From Diospyros lotus (lineage: Eukaryota; Streptophyta; Magnoliopsida; Ericales; Ebenaceae), in contig NC_068341.1 of NCBI RefSeq assembly GCF_014633365.1, forward strand, positions 3,720,001 to 3,784,000: a DNA stretch of 64,000 nt, written 5' to 3'. Below, one piece after another: positions 37,875 to 50,200 of this stretch. How positions within the stretch are numbered: position 1 is the stretch's first letter; each line of letters starts with the position of its first letter. The translations under genes and the position numbers were made by a program. The notes under the pieces were generated by a model. The model had not been told where the DNA came from. It made no database searches and saw nothing but the letters and a program-made list of their open reading frames with translations.

Positions 37875-40314
37875 ATGCCCTTCCTCACCGCAAATGCGCT
37901 CGCCGCCCTTGCCGAATCCGCCGTGTCGGCCGGCTCCGCCGCCCTCGGCAGAGCGGTCCACGCCCAAATTTTCAAGACCTTCGATAGCCCCTTCCCTTCT
38001 TTTCTCTCCAACCACCTTGTCAACATGTACTCCAAACTTGACCTGCCCAAATCCGCCCAGCTAGTCCTCTTGCTAGCCCCTTCTCGCTGTGTCGTCACCT
38101 GGACTGCCTTCATCTCTGGGTCCGTCCAGAACGGCCACTTCGTCTCTGCTCTCGTTCACTTCTCTCATATGCGCCTTGAGGGAGTGCATCCCAATGACTT
38201 CACCTTCCCTTGCGCCTTCAAGGCATCCGGCTCGCTCCGATGGCCCGCGACCGGAAAACAGCTTCATGGGTTGGCCATTAAGGATGGTCAGATACACGAC
38301 GTCTTTGTGGGGTGTAGTGCTTTTGATATGTATTGCAAAACGGGTCTTCGAGAGGACGCTGGTAAACTATTCGATGAAATGCCCGAGAGGAACATTGCTA
38401 CATGGAATGCGTATATTTCGAACTCTGTGTTCGACGGCCGGCCTCAGAGTGCCATATCTGCATTTATTGAGTTTAGGCGCATTGGTGGGGAGCCCGATTC
38501 AATTACGTTTTGTGCCTTTCTCAGTGCCTGTTCGGACTGTTCGTACTTGGAACTGGGGCGACAATTGCATGGGTTTGTAATTAGATATGGGTACGAGGCA
38601 GATGTCTCAGTTGCAAATGGGATGATTTATTTTTATGGGAAATGCCAACAGGTTAGTTCCTCCGAGTCAATTTTTATTGGCATTGGCAAACCAAATGAAG
38701 TTTCATGGTGTTCGATGGTGGCAACCTATGAGCAAAATGATCAGCAGGAGAGGGCTTGTTTGGCGTTCATACGGGCAAGAGAAGCCGGCATGGAGCCAAC
38801 AGATTTTATGGTTTCCAGTGCTCTGAGTGCTTGTGCTGGGCTTGCAGGCCTTGAATTGGGCAGGTCCCTTCATGCACTAGGCGTAAAGGCCTGCATCGAC
38901 AAGAACGTATTTGTGGGAAGTGCTCTTGTCGACATGTATGGCAAGAGCGGAAGTATAGAGGACTGTGAGACAGCGTTCTATGAGATGCCTGAGACGAACC
39001 TGGTTACTTGGAATGCGCTATTGAATGGATATGCTCATCAAGGATACGCCGACATGGCTTTAGCATTGTTCCAAGAAATGACCTGCGGCTTCCATGTATT
39101 GGTGCCCAACTATGTGACCCTTGTGAGTGTGCTGTCAGCATGTAGCAGAGCCGGGGAAGTGAAATTGGGCATGGAGATTTTTGAGTCAATGAGAAGTAGG
39201 TATGGCATTGAACCTGGTGTGGAGCATTATGCATGTGTTGTGGATATGTTGGGGCGGGCAGGGAAGGTAGAGCTAGCGTTTGAGTTCATAAAGAGAATGC
39301 CCATTCTTCCTAGTGTTTCAGTCTGGGGGGCTCTTCTTGGGGCTTGTAGAGTTCACGGGAGGCCAGAGTTGGGAAAGGTTGCAGCTCAAAATCTATTTGA
39401 ACTTGATCCACACGACTCTGGAAACCACGTCCTGCTTTCCAATATGTTTGCAGCTGCTGGCAGGTATCATCGCTACCTTCTCATCAACACTTAAATCTCG
39501 AATTGTTGATAAAGTCCTAGATATATTACTGGTTTTACAAACTCACAAAATCACCCTTTTAGTTAGAACTTTTAGGCGGAAGACTTGTGGTGTTACTAAT
39601 GACTATTATGGCGTGAGTGTAGGCTAAAAGAAAGCATTTTGAAAGTGACTCGTAAAATTCAAACATGGGATTCAAATATGGGATCTATTAAACTCACAAA
39701 TCACCCTTTAACTAGTATTTTTAGATAATGACCCGGGATGTTACACTAATTACCATACAACACACTAAAGAATAAAGGGTGACTTGTGAGTTTAAAGGGT
39801 GACTAATTACCATACAACACACTAAACAATCTGCAACAACTTTTGCAGGTGGGAAGAAGCTAATCTGGTGAGAGAGGAGATGAAGGATGTGGGAATCAAG
39901 AAGGGGGCAGGATGCAGCTGGATCTCCGTGAAGAACATAATCCACGTTTTCCAAGCAAAAGATACCTCCCATGGACGACACCCAGAGATTCAGGCGATGC
40001 TGGCCAAGCTGAGGAGGGAGATGAAGGCAGCGGGATATGTAACAGACACCAAATTCGCTCTCTATGATTTGGAAGAGGAAGAGAAAGAGAGTGAAGTTTG
40101 GCACCATAGCGAGAAGATCGCGCTTGCCTTCGGCCTTGTCGCCCTCCCTCCCGGTGTCCCCATTAGAATAACTAAAAATCTCAGAGTCTGTGTGGATTGT
40201 CACAGCGCCATTAAGTTCGTCTCCAGGATTGTTGGCAGAGAGATCATTGTCAGAGATAATAATCGCTTTCATCGTTTTAAAGATAACCACTGCTCATGTA
40301 GAGATCATTGGTGA
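37875..40314 (+). CDS. LOI1: DYW-type PPR RNA editing factor, LOI1/MEF11 orthologue
   Basis: Exon 1 is 37875-39463 and exon 2 is 39849-40314 (GT-AG), giving 684 residues, the same length I recall for Arabidopsis At4g14850 (LOVASTATIN INSENSITIVE 1, also MEF11). Similarity to that protein runs end to end, e.g. HPNDFTFPCAFKASGSLR, VFVGCSAFDMYCKTGLR, ITKNLRVC. The ATG at 37875 matches the family start; a TTG five codons earlier is ignored. PLS repeats are followed by E, E+ and the DYW domain with HHSEKIALAFG and CVDCH. Known role: C-to-U editing of specific mitochondrial transcripts, with an indirect effect on isoprenoid metabolism. The protein ends RDHW, not DYW. Without splicing the frame would end at 39494, losing the whole deaminase domain. 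Confidence 0.93.
39464..39848 (+). repeat. Intron of the LOI1-like gene with short internal repeats
   Basis: The 385-bp intron contains a repeated segment ATTACCATACAACACAC at about 39751 and 39808, and AAACTCACAAATCACCCTTT-type motifs in both orientations (39538, 39693, and reversed near 39776-39800). Looks like a small inverted-repeat insertion, but no target duplication was found. Confidence 0.5.
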
Positions 40315-42027
40315 TTAATTTTCTTAATTTGGAATTTCTCTGCATTATTTGTTTACTAACAATAGGTTTAAGTTCATCCCCAAACAGAGCATAACCTAAT
40401 TTGGTATTATCAATAAATATTTAGTCATGCTAGATCAATCATGAATAAACTAACTCTGGGACCCATTATAAAAAATGTACGAATATGATCAATCATGCTA
40501 GATCGATCTGGGATGTGTTTGTTACTTTTACTTTTAATAGACCACTAAGCACGAAACGAGAGAAAGTGATCGATCTGGGATGTGCTTATTCACTGTACCT
40601 GACTACTTTCGCCGAGTGAGAGATTACAAGGACAAATCTTGCTGCTTGAACAATAAAGGAAAATCATGCTTACGATCTCTTCAATTTCTATCTCTGTTGA
40701 GATGAAAGTGAGTGTGTTTATGTAATATGCTCAAAAAGGGAATTCAAATGAATCTCCTGGCTTTCCCAAATTCATGGACGAGGCAAGCATTCTTCCTCGA
40801 TCCAGAGCGTTATTAGTTAATTTTTTCAAACTCTGCCCTTACTATGCAGAGCATTTTTCATCGCCGTTAATGCTTACTGTTATAGTTTATATGCAAGAAT
40901 GGATTTATTTGCTAGAAAAAATAGTCTCCAAGATTCAGAGTAGAAATAGTCAGAGAATACATAGCATTCCCAATGCAAACACTCTAATATTAAAGTTAAG
41001 TTCTTAAATGAAATAGCAAAAAAAAAATTTCAAAGTTCTTGATTGAATAGAAGTGTCATACCTTGAGAAATAAGAGTTCATCTATTTATAAAGATTTCTT
41101 CACTTTGTGGGTTGATATTAATCTTTAGTTGCATAATCAGCGAAAGAAAGAAATCATGAAGATAGGTTTGCACGTCTCTTTCACAAAAGGTGCCTTGCAA
41201 GAGGGTCTCTGGGGACTCTCTTGGAGACTCAAGACCTTTCCTACAAAGGTGTCTTGCCTCCCATGACGAAGCCTACCAAGAGGGTCTTCTCAATACCCCG
41301 AGCGAGACTTTTGGAGCCCATTGCACGAGGCCTTCTTTCCTTTGGGATTCATGTTTTCTCGTTGGTCGGCCGGCTCTATAGGTTTTATTGTTAACAGGGT
41401 TAGGTACATTAATAGTTTCTCACTCTTCCCTTAGGATTTCCTGAAAGAAGAGTAGTCTTTCGTCTCCTAGGAAATGCCTAGGGTCAAAATTGTCATGTGA
41501 GACTTGTGTTGTTCTTATAGAGGTTCTAACTCTCAAAACTCTTATCAATGCTCCCCAGACAAAGACCTTTCTTGTGAATGCCAAAAGACTCTCTTGTATG
41601 ACAACTAGTCTATTGCAGACTTTCCCGTGTAACGGCTTGTCTCTCGCGAACTCTTTTGGATGCTTCTGATTTCATGGTAAGTCTTGTGATTTAGGAAATT
41701 CTTCTTTCTGAACCCTTGATAGAGAAAACAAAGTACATAACGAGGCCTGTCACTCTTTAAAATCTATCAGCCATTCTAGGTTAGTTTAAATTCATGGCAA
41801 CAGATCTTGAAAGGGTTTGAACTCATTTCTTCTTAGACGATTACGAGATAAAACCCCCTGGGGAGGTATTGCCCATGTCGACGGAGATTGTATAGGAGTT
41901 CACGAGGCTTCATTAGCACCTGGCCTTTGGTTTCTCTTCTTAAATTCAAGATGAACTTCTTCAGGGTGACTTGCTAGTCCCGACCCAACTTTACCCAAAT
42001 GGATCAACTCAATTGGTGGCATTCTCC

Positions 42028-42133
42028 GTCTTATGCCACTAGAGATGAGGGAGGATGTTTGATCACACACTTCCATGCCCGTCTTATGCCACTAGAGATG
42101 AGGGAGGATGTTTGATCACACGCTTCCATGCCC
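42028..42133 (+). repeat. Tandem duplication of a 53-bp unit
   Basis: Bases 42028-42080 and 42081-42133 are adjacent copies differing at one position (ACACAC versus ACACGC). Both begin GTCTTATGCCAC and end TTCCATGCCC. The second copy ends 12 bases before the LTR-like insert. Confidence 0.95.
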
Positions 42134-42145
42134 CTATATGGGCAA

Positions 42146-44826
42146 TGTAATGCCCCCCTTTGTTTTTTTTGGACGTTAACTTAAGAAATTTTAGGAATAT
42201 ATTTTTTTTTCATAAATACATAACATAAATTATTCCAACAGATATAAATCAAATCCCAACAATCATGTTGTTCCTTTTCAGCATACTAAAATAAGAATCA
42301 ATAAACTAAGACAAGTAATATCATCATAAATGCGGAAACTAGATCGAAACATCAAATGATACATAACTAAAATCACTTTATTCATAACATAAAGATCGCA
42401 CCATCATTTAACATGACATCATTTAAATAAAATACATTATAATCAAAAGTCATGCTATGAGCCACCTACAAATCGTCGTCACTCATCGACAATTCCTTTC
42501 CCTTTGGCACTGTTACTTTCACCTGAAACGTTAAAATACTTCAAGGACAAAATCCAAATAAGATGCTTAATCATCTAAGTGAGAATTTAAAACAATATCA
42601 TGAATATATGCAAGACATGAAACAAAACTGACATATCCCTGATATGCCCTCGTTCAAGAGAATCTCACACAACATTTAACTCTAACCTGAAAAAATGCAA
42701 TATTTTTAAAGGCAACACAACTATATCGACACAATAGCATAACACAGTCCTAGCTCAAGAAGGCAATATCAACGCCTCTCCCTGACACAACAGAAAACCA
42801 TCGTTATCACTTTCGATATGGAAAGGTCAACATCAATTCAGGAACCTGGGGAGTCACCCCACAATCATGCCAGGGATTACGTTTCTACTCAAAAGTATAT
42901 CGAATCACGTCAACACAAATCTTAGCCACATAATGATCAACACTATTCTTAAAAATCCACGTCCATCTCGGGAACAATGTTATTGCTTAAAGGCACCTCT
43001 GATGGTGTTCACTAGAAGTCCCGCCACTTAAGCCAATCCGGAGTAGTGTCAATTCTCAGTCTCGCCACTTGTCGACTGTTGAGGTGGTATCCATTCTCAG
43101 TCCCTGTCACAAGTGGGCATTTTCCCTTGGCATGCTTCCCTAATGCTATCACTCTAGTGCCATTTCTCACATGAACAACCCAAAAACAAGCCAATACCAC
43201 ATGTTATGATTCGATGCATCATATAAATAACATTTTATGTATATAATTTATCGCACAAAATTCAATTCACATTCATAAAACATTTTGGGACAAACCTCCC
43301 ACATGAATCAACCATCACATGTTAAATCACTCACATGCAACAAAATCGTTTGCATGAAACTAAACAAGTTTAGGGTCAAACCACTCAAAATAAATCAAGT
43401 TTTTAAGTAAAAACACTCACCTCGAAATTATTTCCGAACGTCTTAATTCTTGTGCACAACCTTAATTCTCATGCCAAAACTCAAACAACCATACTTTTAC
43501 TCAATCTTGAGCCTCAATGTACCCTAGACATCATATTGATTTAAGAGAACATCAAAATTCATTTTTCTCAATTTCTTCATAATTTTTACTTATTTTCTTC
43601 CTTTTTTTTTTGAAAATTCCAAAATAAATATCTCTTCAAACATTTTTATAAATTTTCCTACACCATAAATCATAAAATAAATTTAAAAAAATAAAAAAAT
43701 TCCAAAATTACCCTTAGTCTCATGCGTCTGGCAAGTGTTTGCGAGTGAAGGATGACGCGTGCAGCTCACGCGCTGATCGTTTTCTCTTGCTCCAGTCACC
43801 GGCGATTATTTCGATGCCTAATATTTTTATACCACCTTGAAGCCTTCCTCCAGTAGATCCTATTGGCACCTTCCTTGGCCTGAAAATATCACCAGATATG
43901 CCCCAAACGACCCAATTTCAGTCCAGCACCGACGAAATTCGCGACTTTTCGGCCAACCTTCGAACACCACTTAAACCACTACAAAACCTCACTAAACTCT
44001 CTAGAAATGCTTTCCAAGACACGAGGAACAAAAACCCTCTATCCAATTCTTCAAAAACAACCCAAAACTCGAGCAATTTGTGTGATAAATTCTTAAAACC
44101 CTCGACCTCTATTTATAGCAAAAATCTGGCAATTCTCAGCCAAGACTTGGCTTCCAAACTTCCCTAGGCCACAAACAACCTCCCCCAAGCCCAAGCTTAG
44201 CCATCCCATCGCCAAAATCCTCGATTTCAACAGTGACAGTGCGACAGCCAATTTGCAGCGTTCACACTACAGTTTGAACAATTACAGTTTTACCCCTTTG
44301 TTTCTTCCAAATGCCATTTCGGCCTTTTTGAAGAAACCCCTAAGTTTTCCAACAATGCCACTGAGACCCAAAAGTTCTAAACTTTTCATTCCATCCCCGA
44401 AAATTCAGAAATAACGTGATTTCGACCTCTCTTGAGCAAAATTAGAAGATTACACTCAAGCCCGAATGAACGATTTGACCGATAATCTTTTTATTTCAAT
44501 CCGAAACCAACTCAGGGTTGTTCTACTTACTGCTCTGTGACATTCTAGAAGTTTCAAAAGACAATTCAATTTTTCAGCCCGAATTATAACTGTATCGAAA
44601 ACTTTTTCTAATCTGATTTCTTTCGATGTCATAAATCAAGTCTTGAAATGGTTGTCAACACCATATCATCTTTCTTAGATATCTGGGTTCCAAGGTACTC
44701 TATTCAGTTGATTCGGTCACTCATAACTGTATCGAAAATTATGTTATAGTCATAATCTTCTAAAGATTTTACTTAAGGCCCAAGATAAATTATACTTAAA
44801 ACCTTATGAAAATTTTAGGTGTTACA
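42146..44826. mobile_element. LTR-like insert nested in the long-TIR element (about 2.7 kb)
   Basis: Starts TGTAATGCCCCCC and ends TTTTAGGTGTTACA, resembling the ends of the solo LTR at 4018-7118 (TGTCACGCCCC ... GGTCATTACA), so the two may be related families. The flanking five bases are GGCAA and AGTAA, matching at three of five, so the duplication is eroded or an end is misplaced. No gag-pol frame. The frame at 43898-44167 is short and unremarkable. Confidence 0.55.
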
Positions 44827-46159
44827 AGTAAGGCTCTCTTAAGGGTATTTCTTTTTTCCATTTTTGGTTTCTATTACTTTTGAGATGTCTTTTTAATTTT
44901 TTTTTTATTTACAAAGATGAGTCATTTCAGGGATGCTTTAGCTAAGAGGAGTGAAGCAAATAAGGCAAGGAAACATAAAGCTACTGAAACTACTAGGGCA
45001 AGCAAGCAATCATGTTTGTCTTTAGAGGCATTAGCTCCAACCATTAAAGCGACTAGAGGTCATACACCTCTCCTTTTCTTTTAGCTTCAAATAAGCCAAG
45101 CTCATTTCTCTGCTTGAGTAGGGGTCACAAAGGGTTCCCCTGCTTTTACTGTGCCTAGAGTTAGTGAATGCCCTTTAACTTTTCAAAGATCCAAACAACT
45201 GAGTAAGGACATGGTGAAGGCTCTTTTATACAATATTGTACTAAAAAGGGTGAATTGTGCTCCTCAAACTTTCATCCACCTTACCTCTACTAGATTCGTG
45301 AGAAGTCAAAAGGCTTTGGAAAACCCTTTTAGAAGGCTTCAGTGAGAGAGGTAAGACACCTTTACATGGGAGGTCTTAGGTATCTTGGAAAGTCCTTAGG
45401 GTCTCTTGAAAACCTTTTCACAAAGGCACCTTATGTGGAAGAGATGTGCAAATCTACCTCCATGATTTCTTTCAATGATAGTGTGATCGAAGATTAACAT
45501 CAACCTAACAAAATCAAGAAACTCTTATAATTGACTCTTAAGCTTAATACATCAGAGTGTTTGCATAAGGAATAATCTTTGTTCTTTGACTATTTCTTTC
45601 TTGCAAAATATCTAAAATTTAGAGACAACTTTTCCTAACAAATAAATGTATTATTGTGTACAAGTAACAACCGATACAATTTATGTGTATTTGTGTAAAG
45701 TCAACGCAAAATTTAATAAAAAATATATAATGTAACAAATATCATATATATTAATATAAATATATTTTTTTTAATCACACTAACAAATCATGATTAACGA
45801 GCATGTCATATTTATAATCATTGCTCTCCATATATGATACATTTGCTAAGATCCATCTTGATCTTCTCATGTATTGAGGAGATCTCTATGATCAATTTTG
45901 ATTCAATGGTAATTATTTATAATATTTTTATATATGACCTTGCTATTTGGATAGAATCGGTCCAGATAGAATTGTCTTTTTTTGTCATTTCAATTATTGA
46001 CGTTAGGATAATTATATCATTTAACATTTTATTTATCAATAATACACTCTTCAGTCACAATTCAAAATTTCATTATCTCTCTTCTTTGTTAAATTTAAAT
46101 TTTAGTCTCTCACCTGATTTAATGAATTTTTAGAATCTCAAGAGTCATAATGGCTTTAA

Positions 46160-46700
46160 ATACAAATTATTCTACTTTACTTGAATTGATTGACGCACGA
46201 GATCATTAAAGACATCAAATAACAAAAATATCAATAATGAAACCCGCCCAATAATTCAAGCAACCCCCAATTTCTGGCGGACTACATCTAAATGCAATCC
46301 TCCATATACAGTGCTGGCGGGCTACATCTTAGATGCAGGCCGCCAAGCACTGCATCTAAGATGCAGCCCGCATGATACGCAGCGGACTGCATCTAACATG
46401 CAACCCGCTATTGCATCAACGGGCTGCATCTTAGATGCAGTCCGCTGCATATCTCAGCCTGCATGATCCGCAGCGGACTGCATCTAACATGTAGTCTGTT
46501 GTGCATCTTAGATGCAGCATCGGGCTGCATCTAAGATACAGTCCGCCCAGTGTGGACGGACTTTAACACAGATGAAGTCCATCCGTTTAATTCAAGGCAA
46601 GACGATAATTTCAAGATGAGGATATTTCATTTGATGTTTTTAGTCATCTCATGCATCAATCAATTCAGACAAAATAAAATAATTCATGAATAAAATAAAA
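46160..46700. mobile_element. Inverted-repeat (foldback-like) element containing a palindrome array
   Basis: The left arm (about 46160-46225, including TTGAATTGATTGACGCACGAGATC and ACATCAAAT) matches the reverse complement of the right arm (about 46625-46700, giving CTGAATTGATTGATGCATGAGATG and ACATCAAAT). Between the arms lies the palindrome array at 46276-46547. The arms are AT-rich while the array is GC-rich. No frame of note and no certain target duplication. Confidence 0.65.
46276..46547. repeat. Array of about eight 26-bp palindromes (core CTGCATCTWAGATGCAG)
   Basis: Units lie near 46276-46302, 46315-46345, 46346-46371, 46380-46408, 46419-46445, 46470-46500, 46501-46519 and 46521-46547. 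Each has a self-complementary core, and most extend outwards by GCGGRC on the left and GYCCGC on the right. Several carry C for G in the centre (CATCTAACATGC). Spacers are 1 to about 25 bases. This is neither a simple satellite nor a CRISPR array: units are palindromic, irregularly spaced, and lack conserved-length unique spacers. Confidence 0.85.
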
Positions 46701-47206
46701 TAGAAGGAGAATGTAAAGAGAATACATTGATTACAGTCAATAGTGTGCTGCCACCTAAGTGTCATGATTGTCATTATTTATTTTCATAACTAATTTTTTT
46801 TACTTTAGAAATGTGTAGCTTTAATATATTGGGCAGTAATTTTAGGCGAGAGTTTTAGACGAGTGGAGAGTTAAAATTTTTATAAGGTTAAAATTATATT
46901 TTTTTTATTTAATATAATTAAAATATTATAAAATAATATAAAACAAGCATTAAATGTCTTTCTATTTGAATAAATTCTATCTAAATAGATTTATCGTTTT
47001 ATATGTTATCGACTGGGAATTTACGCTATCGTCCATAACTCAATTATTAAAATAAAAGTGAAGAGACGTAATAATAGTGAGAGCAATTATAAAAAATTTA
47101 TTCCGTCGGTCAGCGAGTATTCTAATTATTACCTTGGCAAGTGGCGATCGCTGTATATGTAAGCGGACAGCAAGTATTTCTCACTCACTCGACTGCACTC
47201 GCAAGG

Positions 47207-50200
47207 ATGGCGGCCGCCAAGGGGACGTTCCTCGACCACGTCACCAAAGAGTCATCGGACGTCAAGCGTCTTGCTCAATTCTACCAGGAGGTATCAGCAT
47301 CAAATTAAGTGTTCTGTTCTGATTAATTTCTCTGATATGTATGTATGAATGAATGCATATATCCGTATTGCCTGATCTACATATGTATGGTGGATTATGT
47401 GTTAATTGTGGATCTCTTCAGATACTTGGATTCGAGCAGATAGAGAGCCCCAACTTTCCTGATGTCGAAACGATATGGCTGAAACTCCCGCCTTCTTTCT
47501 ACCTCCACCTGATCCAGCGGTATCCGGCGTCGCGGCTCCCGGAAGGGCCGTGGAGAGCCTCCGAATCGGCCGTCGCCGACCCCAAGAACCTCCCCACAGG
47601 ACACCACATGTGCTTCACGGTCCCCAACTTCGATTTCGCCGTTCAAACCCTCAAGGTATGTATATACCAATTAAATTTACGCAAATGTTGATAATAAATG
47701 TACCATTGCCTAAACTATCTAATTATTGGTAGAATTATTTAAATATTAAAAGTAAGACATATTTATTATTATTAATGTTATAATTATGACTCAAAATTTA
47801 AATTGGTCTGAAATTAAAAATTTTAATTTGATTGTAATTATGATTTTGAATTTCACTATGATTAGAATGTTAGTTAAATTCAATTTTAATTTAAATTTAT
47901 TTGATTTAAAGAAATATTTTCATAAATAATCTCTTAAATATGATATAATTTTTTAGGTACATCCATAAATAATTTTAACTCTATAAATAGGTGCTCAATA
48001 TTTTGAAATTAATTATAATTATATTACTTTTATTGTAATAATATTTGTTTAGTGATATTTTAGTGTGCCAATATCACTTTTGTTTTGTCAATTATTTGCT
48101 TAGTAATATTTTATTTATTTTACCTATAATTTTTTTCAATTTGAATTTTTCATATAAAATTTTATATTTGTGTGCATGATTGATAGTTTAATCACGGTTT
48201 ATATTCAATTCAATTTCGTAACAAAATAGTATCAAAACTGTTAGGTCAAACCATCAACATTTAACAAATCTTAGTCGAATATTCATTGTCATCATCATCT
48301 TTCTCAAGCTGGGTTTTAGGTTACCCAGCCCTAGCTGTCGCGATCGTCGACCACCCCGTTGCCACCGTCATTGCTATCGTCGACAGTTGCCATCAACTTT
48401 GTTCTCTCCGCCGTCAATCGCCAACAATCATCTCTGTCGCAACCTCTTTCGTCTTCATTTTGCTCATTGTCTGTCTATTCAACTGACGTCACCATCGAAG
48501 CTGTCGTCGCCATCATCTCCTCCTATAGCCTACTATTCGATCACCTTTTTCCCTGTCACCGGCCGTTTTAGTTTCTCTCGGCCTTCGCCGTTCACCCTTT
48601 CGCCATTGTCCAATCACTATCGATAGTGTGGCTTACTTGGTTTCCACCCACCGCCAACGACGGTTGATTTCCCCTTACCGGCCACCGCCTTTGACCATTG
48701 CCAATCTCCCTCGCCTCGCCGACCATCTGTCTCTCGTCCCCGTCAATCATTGGCCTTCCTGCTACTTTCATCCACAATTGTTTCTACCATTAATAAGCTT
48801 AAGCAAAACCATATTTGAATTTGGATTGGGGCCGACCCAATTGATCCACTTTAGATCTACCACCCAGTTTCAGATATGTCTTCTGCCCATATCTGACTCG
48901 GGTACGACCCGACCCATTGGTCCATTCCAGATCTAATAGATCTAAAAGCCTAGATCCAGATCTATTTTTGTCTAAATTTACTACACAAATTTGGTATTCT
49001 TGTTTGTTTTTTATTGGGATCTTGTTTATCAATCGTTTGGTATTATTTGTGATTATTTGATCTTCGTATTGATTACCTTAAAGTATGATATTCCATTATT
49101 AGATTAGAATATTTGATTATTATTATGACATGTTAAGATGCGTGCAATTTTAGTACGAATAAATTTAAATGAATGTGAAGTTATCAATGGGGATTTATAT
49201 TGGTGAATGTGGACTTATTAAGTTACCTATATTTTAAGTGCGATTGAAGGTATCCACTATTGTAAATTGTGTGAATTTGGGTCAGGGGTGCGCAAACAGT
49301 CGATTTGAACCAAATCGAAAATCACTAACCAAAATAACCGATTCGCATATAATAACCGAACCAAATCGACCAACTAACCCCAACTAACCAAACTAATTGA
49401 AACCTAAACCGTGGTAATCAAACAGAACCAAACCAAATCGAAAACCAAACTAACTCACAAAATAACTAAAGAGACCGAACATTAGTTCGGCCTCATTATT
49501 GCTATAGACCACTTAATTCCAACTATCAAAATCAACCAAAAGATTCCTTTTAGCTCAGTGACCCTCATACCCAAAATTCAAAAGTATCTAATCGTTGAAT
49601 TTTAGTAGATCTAGGTTTTAATGTAAAATAAAAATTGTCAAAAAACTTATCAAATAGGCCATGTGTCGATGGGCAAGCACAGTGGTGCAAATCAAAGGTA
49701 GAGAGATGTTGGGTTGGTGTCGGTGTCGGAAGATGACGAAGGGCCAAACGAATCAGAGACAAAGATGAAGGGCCAACTTTTCAACGTCGACCCTTCGCTT
49801 GGCCTTGTAACCCTTCTTCTTCATCTCTAGTTAGTAAGCCTAGAAGCAAGGGATGATAGTGGTGGCAAGGGGTGAAGGTGGTGGTAGAGGGTGGCTAGGT
49901 CGGACATCAGAAAAGAAGAAGATAGAAGGGCAAGTAGAACTCAAAATGAGGGACTGAACAAGTAACATCGGTTCAGTCCTTCCCTAACTGCTATTTTCCT
50001 TTTATAATGCACTCAAAAATAGCGTTGTTTTTCGTATCGGATCGAACCAATAATCAATAACCAAAAATTTTACAAAAACTAATCGAATTGCTAATTGACT
50101 ACTAAAAAATTGAACCAAATTGAAGGGTTCGAATCGATTAATTTGATCTAATTGAACTTATGCTCAATCCTAATTTGGGTGGTATTATCTGTGGTGCAGT

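Larger units (their letters stand above)
40903..45648. mobile_element. Long-TIR (Mutator-like) element, non-autonomous or decayed, about 4.7 kb
   Basis: Bases 40903-41294 match the reverse complement of 45320-45648 with small gaps. Examples: ATTTATTTGCTAG against ATTTATTTGTTAG at the tips, ATGCAAACACTCT, GAAAGAAATCATG, AGGTGCCTT, and CCTCCCATG near the inner edge. The inverted repeats of 330-390 bases are the hallmark of Mutator-like elements. No transposase frame survives. Short internal frames near 41920-42020 and 44920-45090 (the latter SHFRDALAKRSEANKARK) recall open-reading-frame debris of plant transposons of the PF04195 type, a weak impression. No matching 9-bp flanks were found. A large LTR-like insert sits inside. 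Confidence 0.7.

Noticed and set aside
45834..46133. Membrane protein frame of 99 residues
   Set aside because: Its hydrophobicity follows from AT-rich sequence next to transposon ends; no family resemblance.
46276..46547. CRISPR array
   Set aside because: This is a eukaryotic nuclear locus; repeats are palindromic and irregular, spacers are not of constant length, and there are no cas genes.
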